From the NCBI GenBank assembly GCA_002189035.1, contig NEEC01000017.1:2294001-2358000 (forward strand): 64,000 nt of DNA, given 5' to 3'. A model generated the notes under the pieces. It did no database searches. It saw only the letters and a program-made list of their open reading frames with translations, and was not told the DNA's origin. This document shows positions 1 through 11,210 of the stretch, in pieces. The translations under genes were made by a program, and so were the position numbers. Position 1 is the first letter of the stretch, and each line of letters starts with the position of its first letter. The DNA comes from Utricularia gibba (taxonomy: Eukaryota > Streptophyta > Magnoliopsida > Lamiales > Lentibulariaceae).

Positions 1-163
1 CTGAACATTCGCATGTCTCATCAGAATCTGAAAGGGGCCACAGGAAAACGTTCTGTTGTGAATAACTTTACCGAATTGTTGTTGGATTTTCTCACAACAT
101 CCCATGTGATGATGTTGAAAAATGATTGTTCTGGGCTCACAACTTTGAGAATCAAAGTGCTCC

Positions 164-170
164 ATATATA
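164..170 (+). promoter_or_regulatory. Probable TATA box of the MAKR6-like gene
   Basis: A TATATA core (catatata) lies about 95 bases before the MAKR6-like start codon, with a pyrimidine-rich leader between them. Position and sequence fit a plant TATA box. No transcript evidence is available, so this is an inference. Confidence 0.5.
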
Positions 171-264
171 GAGGGGAACTTATCCCCCCCTCGGCTCATT
201 CCATCTCTAGGACCAATACCTTCTTTCTCATCTTCTCCAGACAAAGACCTTTGTCATCTTCTCC

Positions 265-1028
265 ATGGATAGAGCATCTACTGATCTTGCAACCGAGAGC
301 TTTTCATACAGCTGGTTGATCGAAGGAGAGCGAGAGTTTACCATGAGCTTGAATGAACCGGGGCAAAGTTTTGATTTTGATCTCCCTTTCCAAGCATCAG
401 ACAGTGGATTTGCTCTGGCTGACGAGATTTTCTCAGATGGGAGAATCGTGTCTGTTTACACGGAGAAGCCCAAGGTTGAAACCTTGAATAGTTTGACAGC
501 CTCTGCGTGTTTCTCTCCTGTTTCTTCATGTTCATTATCAACGACAAAGGCCTGCAAGAACCAAAAATGGAAATGGAGGCAGTCTTCCAGTAAACTTTTG
601 CAGGAGTGCCTCAGACTAGTGAAGCCTTTGATGGGGTGGAAGAGAAAGAGCAGCAGGGTTGATGATCTTGAACGCAAGGCTTCCGAAGTTGGGAGCTTGC
701 ACTCCCACGAAGCATCACCAAGGGTAAGCTCGGCCTATTCAGTTCAAGACTTTTGCCATGTAAGGAAAGCAGCTGATAGAGCAGATCTCCATTCTGCGCT
801 ACGGAAGGTCAGAAGTTGGAACAAATCTTCACAAGAACAGCCTCGTTTAAGCCCTTCTCGCCCAAGTTATTCTTGTTGGGATGATGAGAAATCAATCAGT
901 GAAGCGATCCTCTACTGTAAAAGATCAATAGGTAACTGAATATTGTTTTCTTTTTCCACTCAGAATGTCTTCGTTTTATAATGATCATGGGCTAATTTTC
1001 CATCGTTCAATAATTTCCAGAGAAATGA
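265..1028 (+). CDS. MAKR6-like membrane-associated kinase regulator
   Basis: The protein begins MDRASTDLATESFSYSWL. The SFSYSWL block, the central DEIFSDGRIV block, the basic WKWR...LRLVKPL segment and the C-terminal SPRxSxAYS and SISEAILYCKRS blocks are the marks of plant membrane-associated kinase regulators of the MAKR6 type. Family members sit at the plasma membrane through basic patches and modulate receptor kinases such as those of brassinosteroid signalling; the role here is inferred from the family. The first exon runs 265-931. A GT donor at 932 and an AG acceptor at 1020 add a tiny last exon (1021-1028) ending the protein RSIEK, which fits the family better than reading through to RSIGN and a stop at 939. 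About 224 residues either way. A TATA box lies at 164-170. Confidence 0.8.
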
Positions 1029-2431
1029 GAGACCAGGATGAAGAACCAGAGCTATAGCTGTTCTAACTTCAGAGATCTCTCTCCCTCATGGTACATACAG
1101 GCTACCTGATCCAGAGAAGTAGATTTACAGGAACTGATTTGCATGGTATCATCTGTGTATGGTGTAAATTCGTGTAGTTAGAAGAACTGAGTTGAATGAA
1201 CTTCTTTTGTACTTCAGAGTTCCTTTCCTTTCCTGCTTCGAGGAAGAGGCAGCTTCACTTTAAGGCCTCTGGCAATTCCGAACATTTTGATCCATCCTGC
1301 TGCAGGTTTCCAAGCATCAGAATTCACAAACAGAGCTTTCAGAGCAAAAAATACATGCGAAAGGATAAGATAATCAAGGAAGCATATTCATTGAACATTA
1401 TACCATTTCAAATGGACGCAATCCGATGCATTCTTCACATTGGATCATCGCAATTTTTTTTTCCAGAGTATGAGCAAATTCGAAAGCAGCATGATAACAC
1501 CAGTGTGAAAGAGGCCACGTTACAGACATGGCCCACATAGAAATATGCTGTCTGATAAAGGTCATTAAATTCCAATGCAACTGCCCATTCCTTCTTTTTC
1601 AACTTTGGTTCCATTCACAACTAAGGTTAAGCTACACCCTCCCATATGAACACTACACCTCTGGCTAATTTCTATCGAAAATGCACAGGACAGCATACAG
1701 CCAAAACTAAAGCAAACCATTATTACATACCTCAAATCAAAACCATACATTTTATTCAAGTGGGCACGGCCATGGATCCAATGGCATGTCTGGGTGAACC
1801 ATCACATTTATGCCTTGGACTTGGGGTCCGGTATCAAGGGGCAAAAGTAAGCCAGTTGGGTCATGTTTGGAACTTCTCCTTGTGCAGATCACCAGAATTG
1901 ATATTGACACTGCAGAGATTGCTGAACCTGAATGGGCATTATCGCTAGACACAACAAGGACGACACACGGCATGAAGAAACTCATAAAACACTTCGAAGA
2001 CAAAAACATGGTTTGCCAGCCTGATTTTAACAGACCCCTTTGTCGCAACTTCTTCCCGTTGCCATGATGCCACTTCTATCCTTAAGTTCACATGCGGCAC
2101 TTCCCAATATTTTTTTAATGAATACATCCAACAGATTTACATTACACAGAAAATATTGTCCACCTACGCCACCCAACATGACAGAGCAAAATGATAGAAA
2201 TGATGACGCGGTGCGCGGACATAAAAAAATTAATGGGAAGAATTGATACTGAGTCACGATCAAACCACCCAAATCATCAATTTGGAAACATTAGCAAACA
2301 AAAGATAGTACACCCTTTCAAAAAAAGCAGCTTTGATGCAATATCTTTGGAATAAAAATCATGAAGCCATTCAATAACATATCGAAAAAACGTTTCACAT
2401 CAAAATTTGATACTGCGAGCATCGCATAATT
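1029..2431. other. Stretch without a recognised gene
   Basis: After the MAKR6-like 3' end I see only short, unrelated open frames on both strands with no family signature. The part from about 1560 to 2430 would be the 3' region of the minus-strand unit proposed at 2432-3084, but nothing here proves it. Confidence 0.4.
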
Positions 2432-3064
2432 CTATTCGGCTGCCATGTAGTATCCTATCCAACTGTAAACCACAACATACGACTCACGCTCACTGAGTTG
2501 TTCTTCAACGATGGACCTGCATTCAGAAAATAACGGAAACGAGTGACGAGTAAATATGTAGCCAAGGGGTTCTAAACCCATAAAGAAGAATCTTTCGGGT
2601 TGTTTGGTTTGGCCAGTTGTAATTTACGAAGGTATTTTTCGATGTTAGAGAGTTTTCATGCTCATCAATGAGAATTACCTCTCTGCTGGGACCTTCGCAT
2701 CTCTTTAAAATAAACTAAAAACGCCGAATGATGTTTGAAATTTCGGAGAACCGAGTCGGAACAGAAGAAATCCGGCTCGGCGATCATCAATCAAGAAAAA
2801 AATCTCGATCTCCGAAGGCAAACTTGGTCGAATCGGCATACATTTCACGCCTTCCTCCCATAGGTCCTTCGGTTTATGTACAATCAGACATATAACCAGA
2901 AATGACGAGCGAAAAACAGTCCATGATTTACTATTAGTGCTCAGAGAATACGAACAAGAGTATTTTGAGCAATTCACTCACGCAGCAAGCAAAATACTGC
3001 TACAATGTCATTGCATCATTCTTCGTCCTCGCACTCAGCAAGAGGAGGAAAGTAAACACATTAC
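2432..3064 (-). CDS. Candidate small spliced gene, start not found
   Basis: A minus-strand transcription unit is suggested by a leader-like exon ending at about 3065 with a GTAATG donor, just inside a telo-box. Two short coding-looking exons follow: 2679-2702, and 2432-2516 ending in a stop. In one frame they join as DAKVPAERSIVEEQL and continue SERESYVVVYSWIGYYMAAE. Phase is consistent (two bases carried over) and both junctions have AG/GT borders. An alternative frame across the same exons is also open, and no start codon could be placed. I do not recognise the product. The promoter-like motifs are the kind found at housekeeping and translation-related plant genes. Confidence 0.3.
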
Positions 3065-3075
3065 CTGAGCTTCTG

Positions 3076-3209
3076 AAACCCTAATTTGCACCTGGCGGCA
3101 TATAAGGATGCCAGCCATATGCCGGGCTTCCAAGCCTGCAACTCCTCGGAGGGCATTGGGTAATGGGCCTAGGCTTCGTTAAGGATCGGCCCGTTTGTTT
3201 TTCGGCCCA
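3076..3209. promoter_or_regulatory. Telo-box and site II motifs
   Basis: AAACCCTAA (telo-box) lies at 3076-3084 and TGGGCC / GGCCCA (site II elements) at 3164-3169 and 3204-3209. This combination is typical of promoters of plant translation, ribosome and cell-cycle genes. Its place suggests that it drives the minus-strand unit beginning near 3085. Confidence 0.5.
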
Positions 3210-3311
3210 TGTGTATACGTCAGCAGTTTTCCCTTTTTTTGTTTTAATGTATTTAACTATAAAAGCGAATTTGCGCTTAGGGAAATTGGAAAAATAATTG
3301 AAATAATTAAA

Positions 3312-3626
3312 TTAAGTACAGTAATCCTCTTGGACAGAGCAACGTCGACAGCGGCAATTCCCGGCACGTCGGACGGAAATGGCGTGGAAGCAAATAGAGC
3401 AAACTGCGTCATCGGCGCTAAGGCCATCCAATCTCCTGAAAAGGGACTGAACGTACGAATTGATGAGAGATTCATCAAGCTCCTCGGATCGATTCTTGGT
3501 TACCGTGAGGCGGAGTCGGCGGCGGACGTCGGAGATGCAGGACGGTGGAGAAAAGGGTGAGAAATCTGAGATGCCGGACTCCGTCGCCGACGGAACTGTC
3601 TGCTGTCGCCCACCCCCTGGAGCCAT
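3312..3626 (-). CDS. Hypothetical 104-residue protein
   Basis: An open frame of 104 codons starts MAPGGGRQQTVPSATESG and has coding-like composition in its middle (DESLINSYVQSLFRRLDGL). The tail becomes Cys/Arg rich and less convincing. It lies downstream of WRKY22 on the same strand. A GT donor inside (after RLRLT) would allow splicing instead. I recognise no family. It may be the first exon of a longer gene or a chance frame. Confidence 0.3.
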   Translation of the reverse strand: MAPGGGRQQTVPSATESGISDFSPFSPPSCISDVRRRLRLTVTKNRSEELDESLINSYVQSLFRRLDGLSADDAVCSICFHAISVRRAGNCRCRRCSVQEDYCT

Positions 3627-3987
3627 TGCTGAGAGGAACTATGGAAATCCTTTCGCCGTGCGCTGTAGTGGATGAGACTGCGGGCAATGGCGAGATTCAC
3701 TGTCCATATATGGAACATTTGCGGGTAACTGAAATGGAAGACCAGTTGGAGAAACAAGAAGCGGTGACATGACGCCTTTTCTGTTTTCGGAGAGCTTCGA
3801 TTTACAAGAAAAGGAGCGAACACGAGAAGGAAAGAAATCAGGATAACACTTTGACTTGACCCTACAATATGATAAAGTGGAAAGAGGAGGAGGAGTGAGG
3901 GAGAAGCAATGTGTCAAGTGGTGGGAGGACAAGCACCGCCCCGGAAGTCAATCTTGCCAGTGGTAATGATGATGGCGGCGCCGCCCG

Positions 3988-4981
3988 TTAAAGGCGGAGT
4001 TTGAGCTCGTGTCCTGAAGGGGCGTTTGGGGTAGTCAGCTCCTCTGATCCCCTGAAGAATTTGTCGTGAATTCCAATTCTTGGTACTCCAAACTCGTCGT
4101 CATCATCATCACCAAAGTCACCGGGGCATTCCCTAGCCGGCGAGTGGTGCAACGCTGGAGATATTTTCGTCGAGAGTGATTGTTCGGGGGACTTGGAGAC
4201 CTCCGTCTCGTTAGGGCGAATGCTGCCGCCGGCGGTTAAGTTCTGGTATGTCGTCGGCAGGGGATGGTTGTGCTCTCCGGTGTAGGTGACTATGATCATT
4301 CTGGGGTCAGATCTGTTCTTCTCCACCTGCTTTCTGGCCGTACAACCTTTTGATGTGCTGCATCTGTAATATCCCCTGCAAAAGAGTTGTTCAGAGGAGA
4401 CGGAGTCATCAGCCTGAAGAAACTGGAACAGCAAAAGCTTCTAATGAAGAATTCCAAACCTTGGATATGGCGATCCCTTGATGGGCTTTTGCCCATATTT
4501 TCTCCAAGACCACATATCGGAAGGTAAATTCTCTGCAGAGACAATGCATTCCCTCTTGCAATTGTTCTTCCTGAAACACAACACAGGGGACTCATATCAC
4601 AGTCAGGAACCACCATGAAACTTTTCCCTTTCTGTGTAGTGCTGTTTCAATTCACCTTCGTTTAGACCGCGGGGCAGCTGGGGTTTGAGAAGAAAAATCA
4701 GAATCTCTGCAGAGCTGCGTCTTCAGCTGCGGCGGGGTGTTCTTCTGGGGTGCGTCACAGGACAGAGGTAAAAACGGCTTGCAAAGCTCATGCAAATCTT
4801 CAGCATAGCAGCACCCCGATCCAGGGTCGAACAGATCTTCAAATTGAAAGCCGGGCGAAGAAGCAAAGGGAAAATCCTGATCACCGAAGTTGAAAACTCG
4901 GTCACCGGCGACAGCAGGAGTGGCAGCGGCCGCTGCCGTGCATCCTCTAACCACCGCGTGGAGATCCCAGTCATCATCCAT
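3988..4981 (-). CDS. WRKY22: WRKY22-like transcription factor (group IIe)
   Basis: Three exons, 4656-4981, 4460-4570 and 3988-4375, join in phase to a protein of about 274 residues beginning [14 protein letters not shown], the N-terminus typical of WRKY22. Exon 2 holds the DNA-binding heptad in the context [17 protein letters not shown]. Exon 3 begins [11 protein letters not shown] and carries the C-X5-C and HNH zinc ligands. The intron inside the WRKY domain, after the PYPR arginine, is the position conserved in most WRKY groups. WRKY22/27/29 factors bind W-boxes in the nucleus and act downstream of MAP kinase cascades in innate immunity and other stress. The acidic run DDDDDEF in the C-terminal part is intact. 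The gene is divergent from NFXL1. Confidence 0.92.
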
Positions 4982-6321
4982 TTTTATACCTGCCGCCGTT
5001 ACAAGTCACCCGCACCAGACAAAAGAGGCGCTGACTTTGTGCAATGTGGAAAAAGAGAAGAGGCGTTGGGTACCATTTTATAGGCAAAGGAGGGGGAGAG
5101 CAGCTTTTGCCGGTGTGCATGGAGGATGAAGGCAGCAAGCAGCAGCGGTAGCAGGTAAAGGATGATGAGTATTCTTTTTTTCTTTTTTGTTTATTTTTTT
5201 TTGGAATAAAATAATGCCATTATTACCATTTAATAAATCGTAATTACCGTACGAGAACGGCGTTGGGAACAGGGAAGATTGCAGGAATATTAGTAAACTT
5301 TATTTAATGCAAAAATGTAATTACCGTACACAGCATGTGAGCAGATGATGAATTTTAAATTAATATTACCATAAAAATGGAATTATTCCAATAATAAAAT
5401 ATTAATTTCCCAATATTTTTATAGTGAGAACAATTTCGGACGCATCTCATTTATTAATGGGCCTAGAGGCCCATTACAGAAGCCCATAGCGTCTCTTGTC
5501 AACGTCCATTTCTTTGCGCTGGTCAGAAAATTCAGCGGTGGCGTAGGGGGAGTAAGAGGTTGGTTTGGATTGGGGAGCACGGATTCTCAACCTATAAGCA
5601 TTCGTTTCCTAGTCTGGCATAGGGGGGAAGAAAAAGAGAGAGAGAATCTTGTCATCTGGCTCACGCTCTTGATCTCAGATAGAGAAGGAAAATAGGAAGA
5701 TAATTCATCGTTTGTTATTTAGGGTCGATTTCTCGAGAGGAGGGCTCGTCTGGGGTTCGCAATTGTTCGTGTTTTCTCAATCAGGTGAGGATGAATCGTT
5801 TGATTTTTTTATTATTCTCGGGACTGGTGGAATTCTGGTTTTTTTTTTTTTCTGTAGTGGTTGCCTTTGTTCTATTTTGGCAGTCTAAGCTTGACGCTTC
5901 GTTAGGATGTGTTGGTTTAGAACGCCAAATGCTTTTGTTGTGTTGGAAGAATTGATTGCAAATCTTGGTTTCCTAACCGTGGCGTCTATGTTGCGATCAT
6001 TAGAATTTATTTTTTTTAAGGTAATTGTCTCTGTTGCTTTTCTTAAATTTGACGATCAGTGTCAGTCTGTGTCCATGCATAGAAGCTTTTAAAAATCAAT
6101 TCATGAAGTCGAGGTAGACTTTCATGATGGAGTTGAAATCGAAGAGAGTGAGCAAAGGCAGCCTTCTTGAATAATTTTTGTATCATAGTTACGGTTATGA
6201 AGGTCATTGCCTGCTTTTCCTTGGGTATTCATGTGTATGCCTGTTTTGTGTCATCAGGGCCTGGGTGCCTTCACTGTTTTCAACTGTTGATCACACGCTG
6301 CCCTCATTCCTTGAGTCTAAT
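4982..6321. other. Divergent promoter region and NFXL1 leader
   Basis: Shared upstream region of WRKY22 (-) and NFXL1 (+). The part 5160-5440 is AT rich. The NFXL1 leader probably has a first exon ending at 5784 (CAATCAG then GTGAGG) and an intron 5785-6257 ending TCATCAG, leaving 64 bases to the start codon. No gene is seen in between. Confidence 0.6.
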
Positions 6322-9300
6322 ATGAGCTCTACAGCGCAAAATAGTAAAAGAGAGAACAGCTATCCACGGTCTAGAACCAACAACAGTTCCCAGAATATCC
6401 GCCAAGAGTGGGTTCCACGAGGTTCAGCTGTCCCTGTCTTGCCCAGAAGTATTGACAATTCTACAAGTAATGAGGATGAAAATGGAGGGCCAGCAGTCAC
6501 TAATAGGCCTGTTGAACCTATTATTAGTTATTCTGATCGGATTGCTACTGTATCAAGGGGAAAAATCCCTCATTCTGTAAGTCAAAGTGAGAAAGAGGAG
6601 AAAAGAAACTATACCCGTTTGAATAAAAACAAGGGGTTTAATGCCGTAAACATGCCTCAGTTGGTGCAGGAAATTCAGGACAAGCTATTGAAGGGTTCAG
6701 TTGAGTGCATGATTTGTTATGAGATGGTTAAAAGGTCTTCGCCAATTTGGTCATGCTCCAGTTGCTATTCGATTTTTCACTTGGGTTGTATAAAGAAATG
6801 GGCTAGGGCTCCAACCTCTGTTGATTTATTGGCAGAGAAGAATCAAGGCTCTAATTGGAGATGCCCTGGATGTCAACATGTACAGCTTATATCAGCAAAG
6901 GAGATTCGATACATGTGCTTTTGTGGGAAGAGACAAGATCCTCCTTCAGATTTATATTTGACTCCACATTCTTGCGGAGAGCCATGTGGAAAGGCTTTGG
7001 AAAAGGATCCTCCTGGTGATGGCTTGGTAATTGAAGATATGTGTCCGCATCTCTGTGTGTTGCAGTGTCATCCAGGTCCTTGCCCCCCCTGCAAGGCCTT
7101 TGCCCCTCCTCGTTCTTGCCCTTGTGGAAAGAAGACCATAACAACAAGATGCTCTGATCGTAGGAATGCTCTCACTTGTGGCCAGAGGTGTGACAAGTTT
7201 CTTAGCTGTGGACGGCATACTTGTAAAAGGGCCTGTCATATTGGCCCTTGTGATGCTTGCCAAGATCTTATTGTTGCTTCTTGTTTCTGCAAGAAAAAGA
7301 CTGAAGTTGTTCTGTGTCGAAATATGGACTTCAAGGGAGAATTTAAGAGTGAAGCTGGTGTCTTCTCTTGTGGTTCAGTATGCGACAATAAGCTTGAATG
7401 CGGTAATCATGTTTGCTGTGAAGTTTGCCATCCTGGGTCGTGTGGTGTGTGTGACTTGTTGCCGGGAAATATTAAGACTTGCTGCTGTGGTAAGACAGCT
7501 TTGAGTAAAGAGAGAAAGACTTGTTTGGATCCAATTCCCACGTGTACGCAGACTTGTGGGAAGATACTCCCCTGTGGGTTGCATCATTGTCCAGAAGTCT
7601 GTCACATAGGTGATTGCCCTCCTTGTAATGCACTAGTCACCCAAGAATGTCGATGTAGGTCAACCTCTCGTACTGTGGAGTGTTTTAGGACCTTATCAGA
7701 AGCTGAATCATTTACCTGTGATAAGCCCTGTGAAAAGAAGAAAAGTTGTGGAAGGCATCGATGCAGTGAGCGGTGTTGCCCTAAGTCTATTCCCAACAAC
7801 GCTTCTCTGATTGACTGGGATGCCCATCTGTGCACAATTCCATGCGGGAAGAAGTTGCGTTGTGGGCAGCACTCTTGCCAGTCACTATGTCATAGTGGTC
7901 ATTGTCCTCCTTGCTTAGAGACAATTTTCACTCACCTGACATGTGCTTGTGGTAGAACTTCTATTCCTCCTCCACTTCCTTGTGGTACTCAGCCACCATC
8001 GTGTCAGTTTCCTTGCTCTTTTCCACAATCATGTGGCCATCCCTCTTCTCATACCTGTCACTTTGGAAGTTGCCCACCATGCTCCATGCCGGTATCCAAG
8101 GAGTGTGTTGGCGGACACGTGGTCTTGCACAATATGCCGTGTGGTTCAAAGTACATCAGATGTAATAAGCTGTGTGGAAAGACAAGGCAGTGTGGTTTAC
8201 ATGCATGCTCTAGGACTTGCCATGAACCTCCTTGTGATGCCTCTGATGAGTCATCTAGCATCTCGCAATCGTCTTGCGGACAAGTATGTGGTGCTCCAAG
8301 GAAAGACTGTAGGCACACTTGCACCACCCTTTGTCATCCTTCAGCTCCATGTCCAGATGTGAGATGTGAGTTCCCGGTTACAATCACGTGCAATTGTGGT
8401 AGGATATCTGCATCGGTTCCTTGTGATGCTGGAGCAAACAGTGCAAATCCTGATGCAGTTCGTGAGGCATCAATAATTCAAAGATTGCCTGTATCTCTTG
8501 TTCTCCTTGAAGGAAATGGTCAGAGAATTCCACTTGGCCAAAGAAAACTCATGTGCGATGATGAATGTGGAAGGGTAGAGCGCAAGAAGGTTTTAGCTGA
8601 TGCTTTTGGTGTAAATCCCCCAAGCTTGGATGCTCTACACTTTGGTGAGAATGCAGCATCTTTGCCTGAAGTCCTATCGGATCTTCTCCGACGTGATTCC
8701 AAGTGGGTCTTATCCATTGAAGAGCGTTGCAGATACCTTGTTGTTGGCAGGGGCAGAGGAGGAGTAAGTGCTCCCAAAGTCCATGTTTTCTGTGTTATGC
8801 AGAAGGAAAAGAGGGATGCGGTGAGGTTGATTGCGGAACGGTGGAAGCTATCTGTTAATGCAGCTGGTTGGGAGCCCAAGAGATTTGTAGTTGTCCATGT
8901 AAACTCCAAGTCTAGAGCTCCAGCTCGCGTGCTTGGCATGAAATCCGGCACTCCAAGCACCATCCTGCAGCCACCCATTTATGACCCCATGGTTGACATG
9001 GACCCCCGCCTTGTTGTTGCTCTATATGACATGCCCAGTGATTCGGACATAAGTGCACTGGTTCTAAGGTTCGGTGGAGAATGTGAACTGGTGTGGCTGA
9101 ATGACAGAAATGCTTTGGCTGTTTTCAGTGATCCAGCACGAGCAGCAACCGCTATGAGGAGATTAGATCAGGGATCGGTGTATTATGGTGCAGTCACAGT
9201 TTCGCAGCCCAGTAGTTCTTCAGCTGCTGCAGGAACTACTGCCTGGGGATCTACTGCATCATCCAAAGAAGTGGTTGCAGGATCAGCTTGGAAGAAGGCG

Positions 9301-9576
9301 ACTGTCCATGATTCTGCTTGGAAAGATGGCTCACTGAGCGCTGAAGAATGGTCACAGAACACCAGCGCCTCTGTCTGGAAAGAGTCTCCCACCGCAGCTC
9401 CCGTCAACCAGTGGAGTGTCTTGCAGTCGAGAAACTCCTCCGTGTCATCCAGCTCCGGTTCGGATATTAGAAACACTCTCAAACAGGCATCGAATCCTTA
9501 TGCACCACTGCAAAAGGAGGACACAAAGAGTGAAGCTGATGACACATTTGATGACTGGGAGAAAGCATACGATTGA
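6322..9576 (+). CDS. NFXL1: NF-X1-type zinc finger protein NFXL1
   Basis: One uninterrupted exon encodes about 1084 residues from MSSTAQNSKRENSYPRS. The frame stays open further upstream, but that part lies in the leader intron, so the start at 6322 is preferred. Around residue 130 a RING/PHD-like finger (ECMICYEM...CSSC...HLGCIKKW) is followed by a long array of NF-X1 fingers of the form CGxHxCxxxCHxGxCPPC. The last third holds a conserved region (LPVSLVLLEGNGQRIPLGQ) and a Ser-rich tail with repeated AW/SAWK motifs, ending FDDWEKAYD. Arabidopsis NFXL1 is a nuclear regulator of salt, heat and trichothecene responses and is close to this length. The sequence appears complete. Confidence 0.95.
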   Translation: MSSTAQNSKRENSYPRSRTNNSSQNIRQEWVPRGSAVPVLPRSIDNSTSNEDENGGPAVTNRPVEPIISYSDRIATVSRGKIPHSVSQSEKEEKRNYTRLNKNKGFNAVNMPQLVQEIQDKLLKGSVECMICYEMVKRSSPIWSCSSCYSIFHLGCIKKWARAPTSVDLLAEKNQGSNWRCPGCQHVQLISAKEIRYMCFCGKRQDPPSDLYLTPHSCGEPCGKALEKDPPGDGLVIEDMCPHLCVLQCHPGPCPPCKAFAPPRSCPCGKKTITTRCSDRRNALTCGQRCDKFLSCGRHTCKRACHIGPCDACQDLIVASCFCKKKTEVVLCRNMDFKGEFKSEAGVFSCGSVCDNKLECGNHVCCEVCHPGSCGVCDLLPGNIKTCCCGKTALSKERKTCLDPIPTCTQTCGKILPCGLHHCPEVCHIGDCPPCNALVTQECRCRSTSRTVECFRTLSEAESFTCDKPCEKKKSCGRHRCSERCCPKSIPNNASLIDWDAHLCTIPCGKKLRCGQHSCQSLCHSGHCPPCLETIFTHLTCACGRTSIPPPLPCGTQPPSCQFPCSFPQSCGHPSSHTCHFGSCPPCSMPVSKECVGGHVVLHNMPCGSKYIRCNKLCGKTRQCGLHACSRTCHEPPCDASDESSSISQSSCGQVCGAPRKDCRHTCTTLCHPSAPCPDVRCEFPVTITCNCGRISASVPCDAGANSANPDAVREASIIQRLPVSLVLLEGNGQRIPLGQRKLMCDDECGRVERKKVLADAFGVNPPSLDALHFGENAASLPEVLSDLLRRDSKWVLSIEERCRYLVVGRGRGGVSAPKVHVFCVMQKEKRDAVRLIAERWKLSVNAAGWEPKRFVVVHVNSKSRAPARVLGMKSGTPSTILQPPIYDPMVDMDPRLVVALYDMPSDSDISALVLRFGGECELVWLNDRNALAVFSDPARAATAMRRLDQGSVYYGAVTVSQPSSSSAAAGTTAWGSTASSKEVVAGSAWKKATVHDSAWKDGSLSAEEWSQNTSASVWKESPTAAPVNQWSVLQSRNSSVSSSSGSDIRNTLKQASNPYAPLQKEDTKSEADDTFDDWEKAYD

Positions 9577-9943
9577 TTCATGGGGCATTTTTTTTTTTTT
9601 TTTTTGGCAATACAGGAGATGAGGTACTAGTTACAGGGGGCTTCGTTGCTGTACAATTCTATAAGCTTGTACTTCACTATAACCTGGTGGTTGTTTCTGT
9701 TACACCAGCTTATAAGAGTTTCTGAAACTAAACGGCTTTTTCTATTCCAATTTCCTCTCTTCAAGTAGTGTTTTCACTTTAGATTCAATGTCACAGACAA
9801 CAAGAGGGAAAGTTTTAACGAGGGCAAGATATCTAGAGGAGCAATCCTCAAAACCTGAAGCAGGTCTTGAAAGTACATATAACGCCACTAATTCAGGCTA
9901 CACTACACGAGAGAAGTTGCATACAAAGTAGACAGACAGATGG
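9577..9943. other. Convergent 3' regions of NFXL1 and SmF
   Basis: Holds the two 3' untranslated regions facing each other and a poly-T run at about 9589-9605. No gene is seen. Confidence 0.5.
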
Positions 9944-10935
9944 TTAGTCACGGTCTGGAGCCTCCTCCATGTCTTCATCCTCTGGGACTCCCCGGAGATA
10001 TAGAACGTTGTTGCATCTGCGAGGTTAAATAAATAAAGGTACTAAGCAAACTGCAGTTTACAGAAGTACACCAATTGCAAGGATGGAGCAGTAGAAAGAA
10101 AGCCCTGAAACTATTAGCCGAGATTTTAGCAGCAGGCCTTGTTCTAGGATTTAAACTCTCGTCTTATGTTTCTTGTTACCTGACTAAAATTTCACCAAGA
10201 CTTCCTGTGCACTGTCCGTCAATGTATTCCTCAGCGTTCGCGAGCTGTATAAAGAAGGCATGATCAAGATTATTTCAACTAGTTGCTCAGTCAGCAGATT
10301 CCCAGGATGCAGCTATTCGAATTAAAAAAATCTAACAGTTGCAGCAAAAACACAAGACTGGGGATCAATAAGGCGAAACTAGGAGTAAATCCAGAAGATC
10401 ACCTGAAGGTTCATGTAGGAATCCACAGAGACGAGAAAACCTGGAGGGGAAACAGAAACATCAGAAACTACAAGATGCTGTTGGCGGTAAACAGAGAGTT
10501 GTGAGAATCTTAAAGAACACCTTTATATTCCATTCCCCATTTCAGCTTCACCATCACAGGCTTCCCTGTTAAATTGTTCAAGAAAGGCTTCGGATTAACA
10601 GGTACAGTCTGCAACAACATCGACAATAAGCAAGCTAATCAGCTAGTTCTATGATGCTGATGATTGTCATATGAAATCAAAAGGCAAAACCCACACTCAG
10701 TAAACTAAATGGTCATAAAGAACAAGCTTTTACGATTGTCTCCAATTGGAAACCTTCCACTCTACGAACTGCCACTACAGCAACAGCCTTACATATCAAC
10801 TTTAAGCAACGGAAACATAAACTCTTACTCCATGAGAACTTACAAACAACGAGAGCGTGAAACATTCCGTCTATCAAATTTCAACATTTTACGAAACAGC
10901 GAGTACCCGAGAAGCACGAATGAACTTACAGCCAT
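9944..10935 (-). CDS. Small nuclear ribonucleoprotein SmF
   Basis: Five exons (10930-10935, 10521-10608, 10403-10440, 10180-10244, 9944-10016) join in phase to 89 residues. The first coding exon is only ATGGCT. The product reads [18 protein letters not shown], then [17 protein letters not shown] (Sm1 motif) and [16 protein letters not shown] (Sm2 motif), which is diagnostic for SmF. It is one of seven Sm proteins that form the ring on U1, U2, U4 and U5 snRNA in the spliceosome. The length matches the family. Only 275 bases separate its start from that of the divergent BAP31-like gene. Confidence 0.95.
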
Positions 10936-11210
10936 TGCCTCGCCGTGAATCGAACTGGAGATTAATTCCAACGTTAGGGTTTTTCAGAATTTGGATCGAT
11001 CCGCTAACAGCGAAGGGTTCTGCATTTTACATGGGCCGAACGAGTGCACAAGGCTCTGAATCTGGGCCGCACCTCAAGGCCCAAATATATTTAAATATTA
11101 AATGATTAATTTATTAAGGAAAAACATGTATTTCAATTTTGGGGTTAGGGTTATTCGCGGAGTGACTTCACAAGACCCAGCTCCCGGAGGTGGTTGTGCG
11201 AGTCGCTGTG
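10936..11210. promoter_or_regulatory. Bidirectional promoter SmF / BAP31-like
   Basis: The 275 bases between two divergent start codons contain TTAGGGTTT (telo-box) at 10974-10982 and site II elements TGGGCC at 11032-11037 and 11063-11068 and GGCCCA at 11078-11083. Site II plus telo-box is the classic pair in plant genes for RNA processing and translation, which fits SmF. Confidence 0.7.

Noticed and set aside
1196-1540. 114-codon plus-strand frame after the MAKR6-like gene
   Set aside because: No start context, no family features; the amino acid pattern is that of chance reading through a 3' region.
6178-6321. N-terminal extension of NFXL1 by 48 residues (MYHSYGYEGHCLL...)
   Set aside because: It overlaps the probable leader intron (5785-6257) and does not resemble family N-termini, so the start at 6322 is kept.
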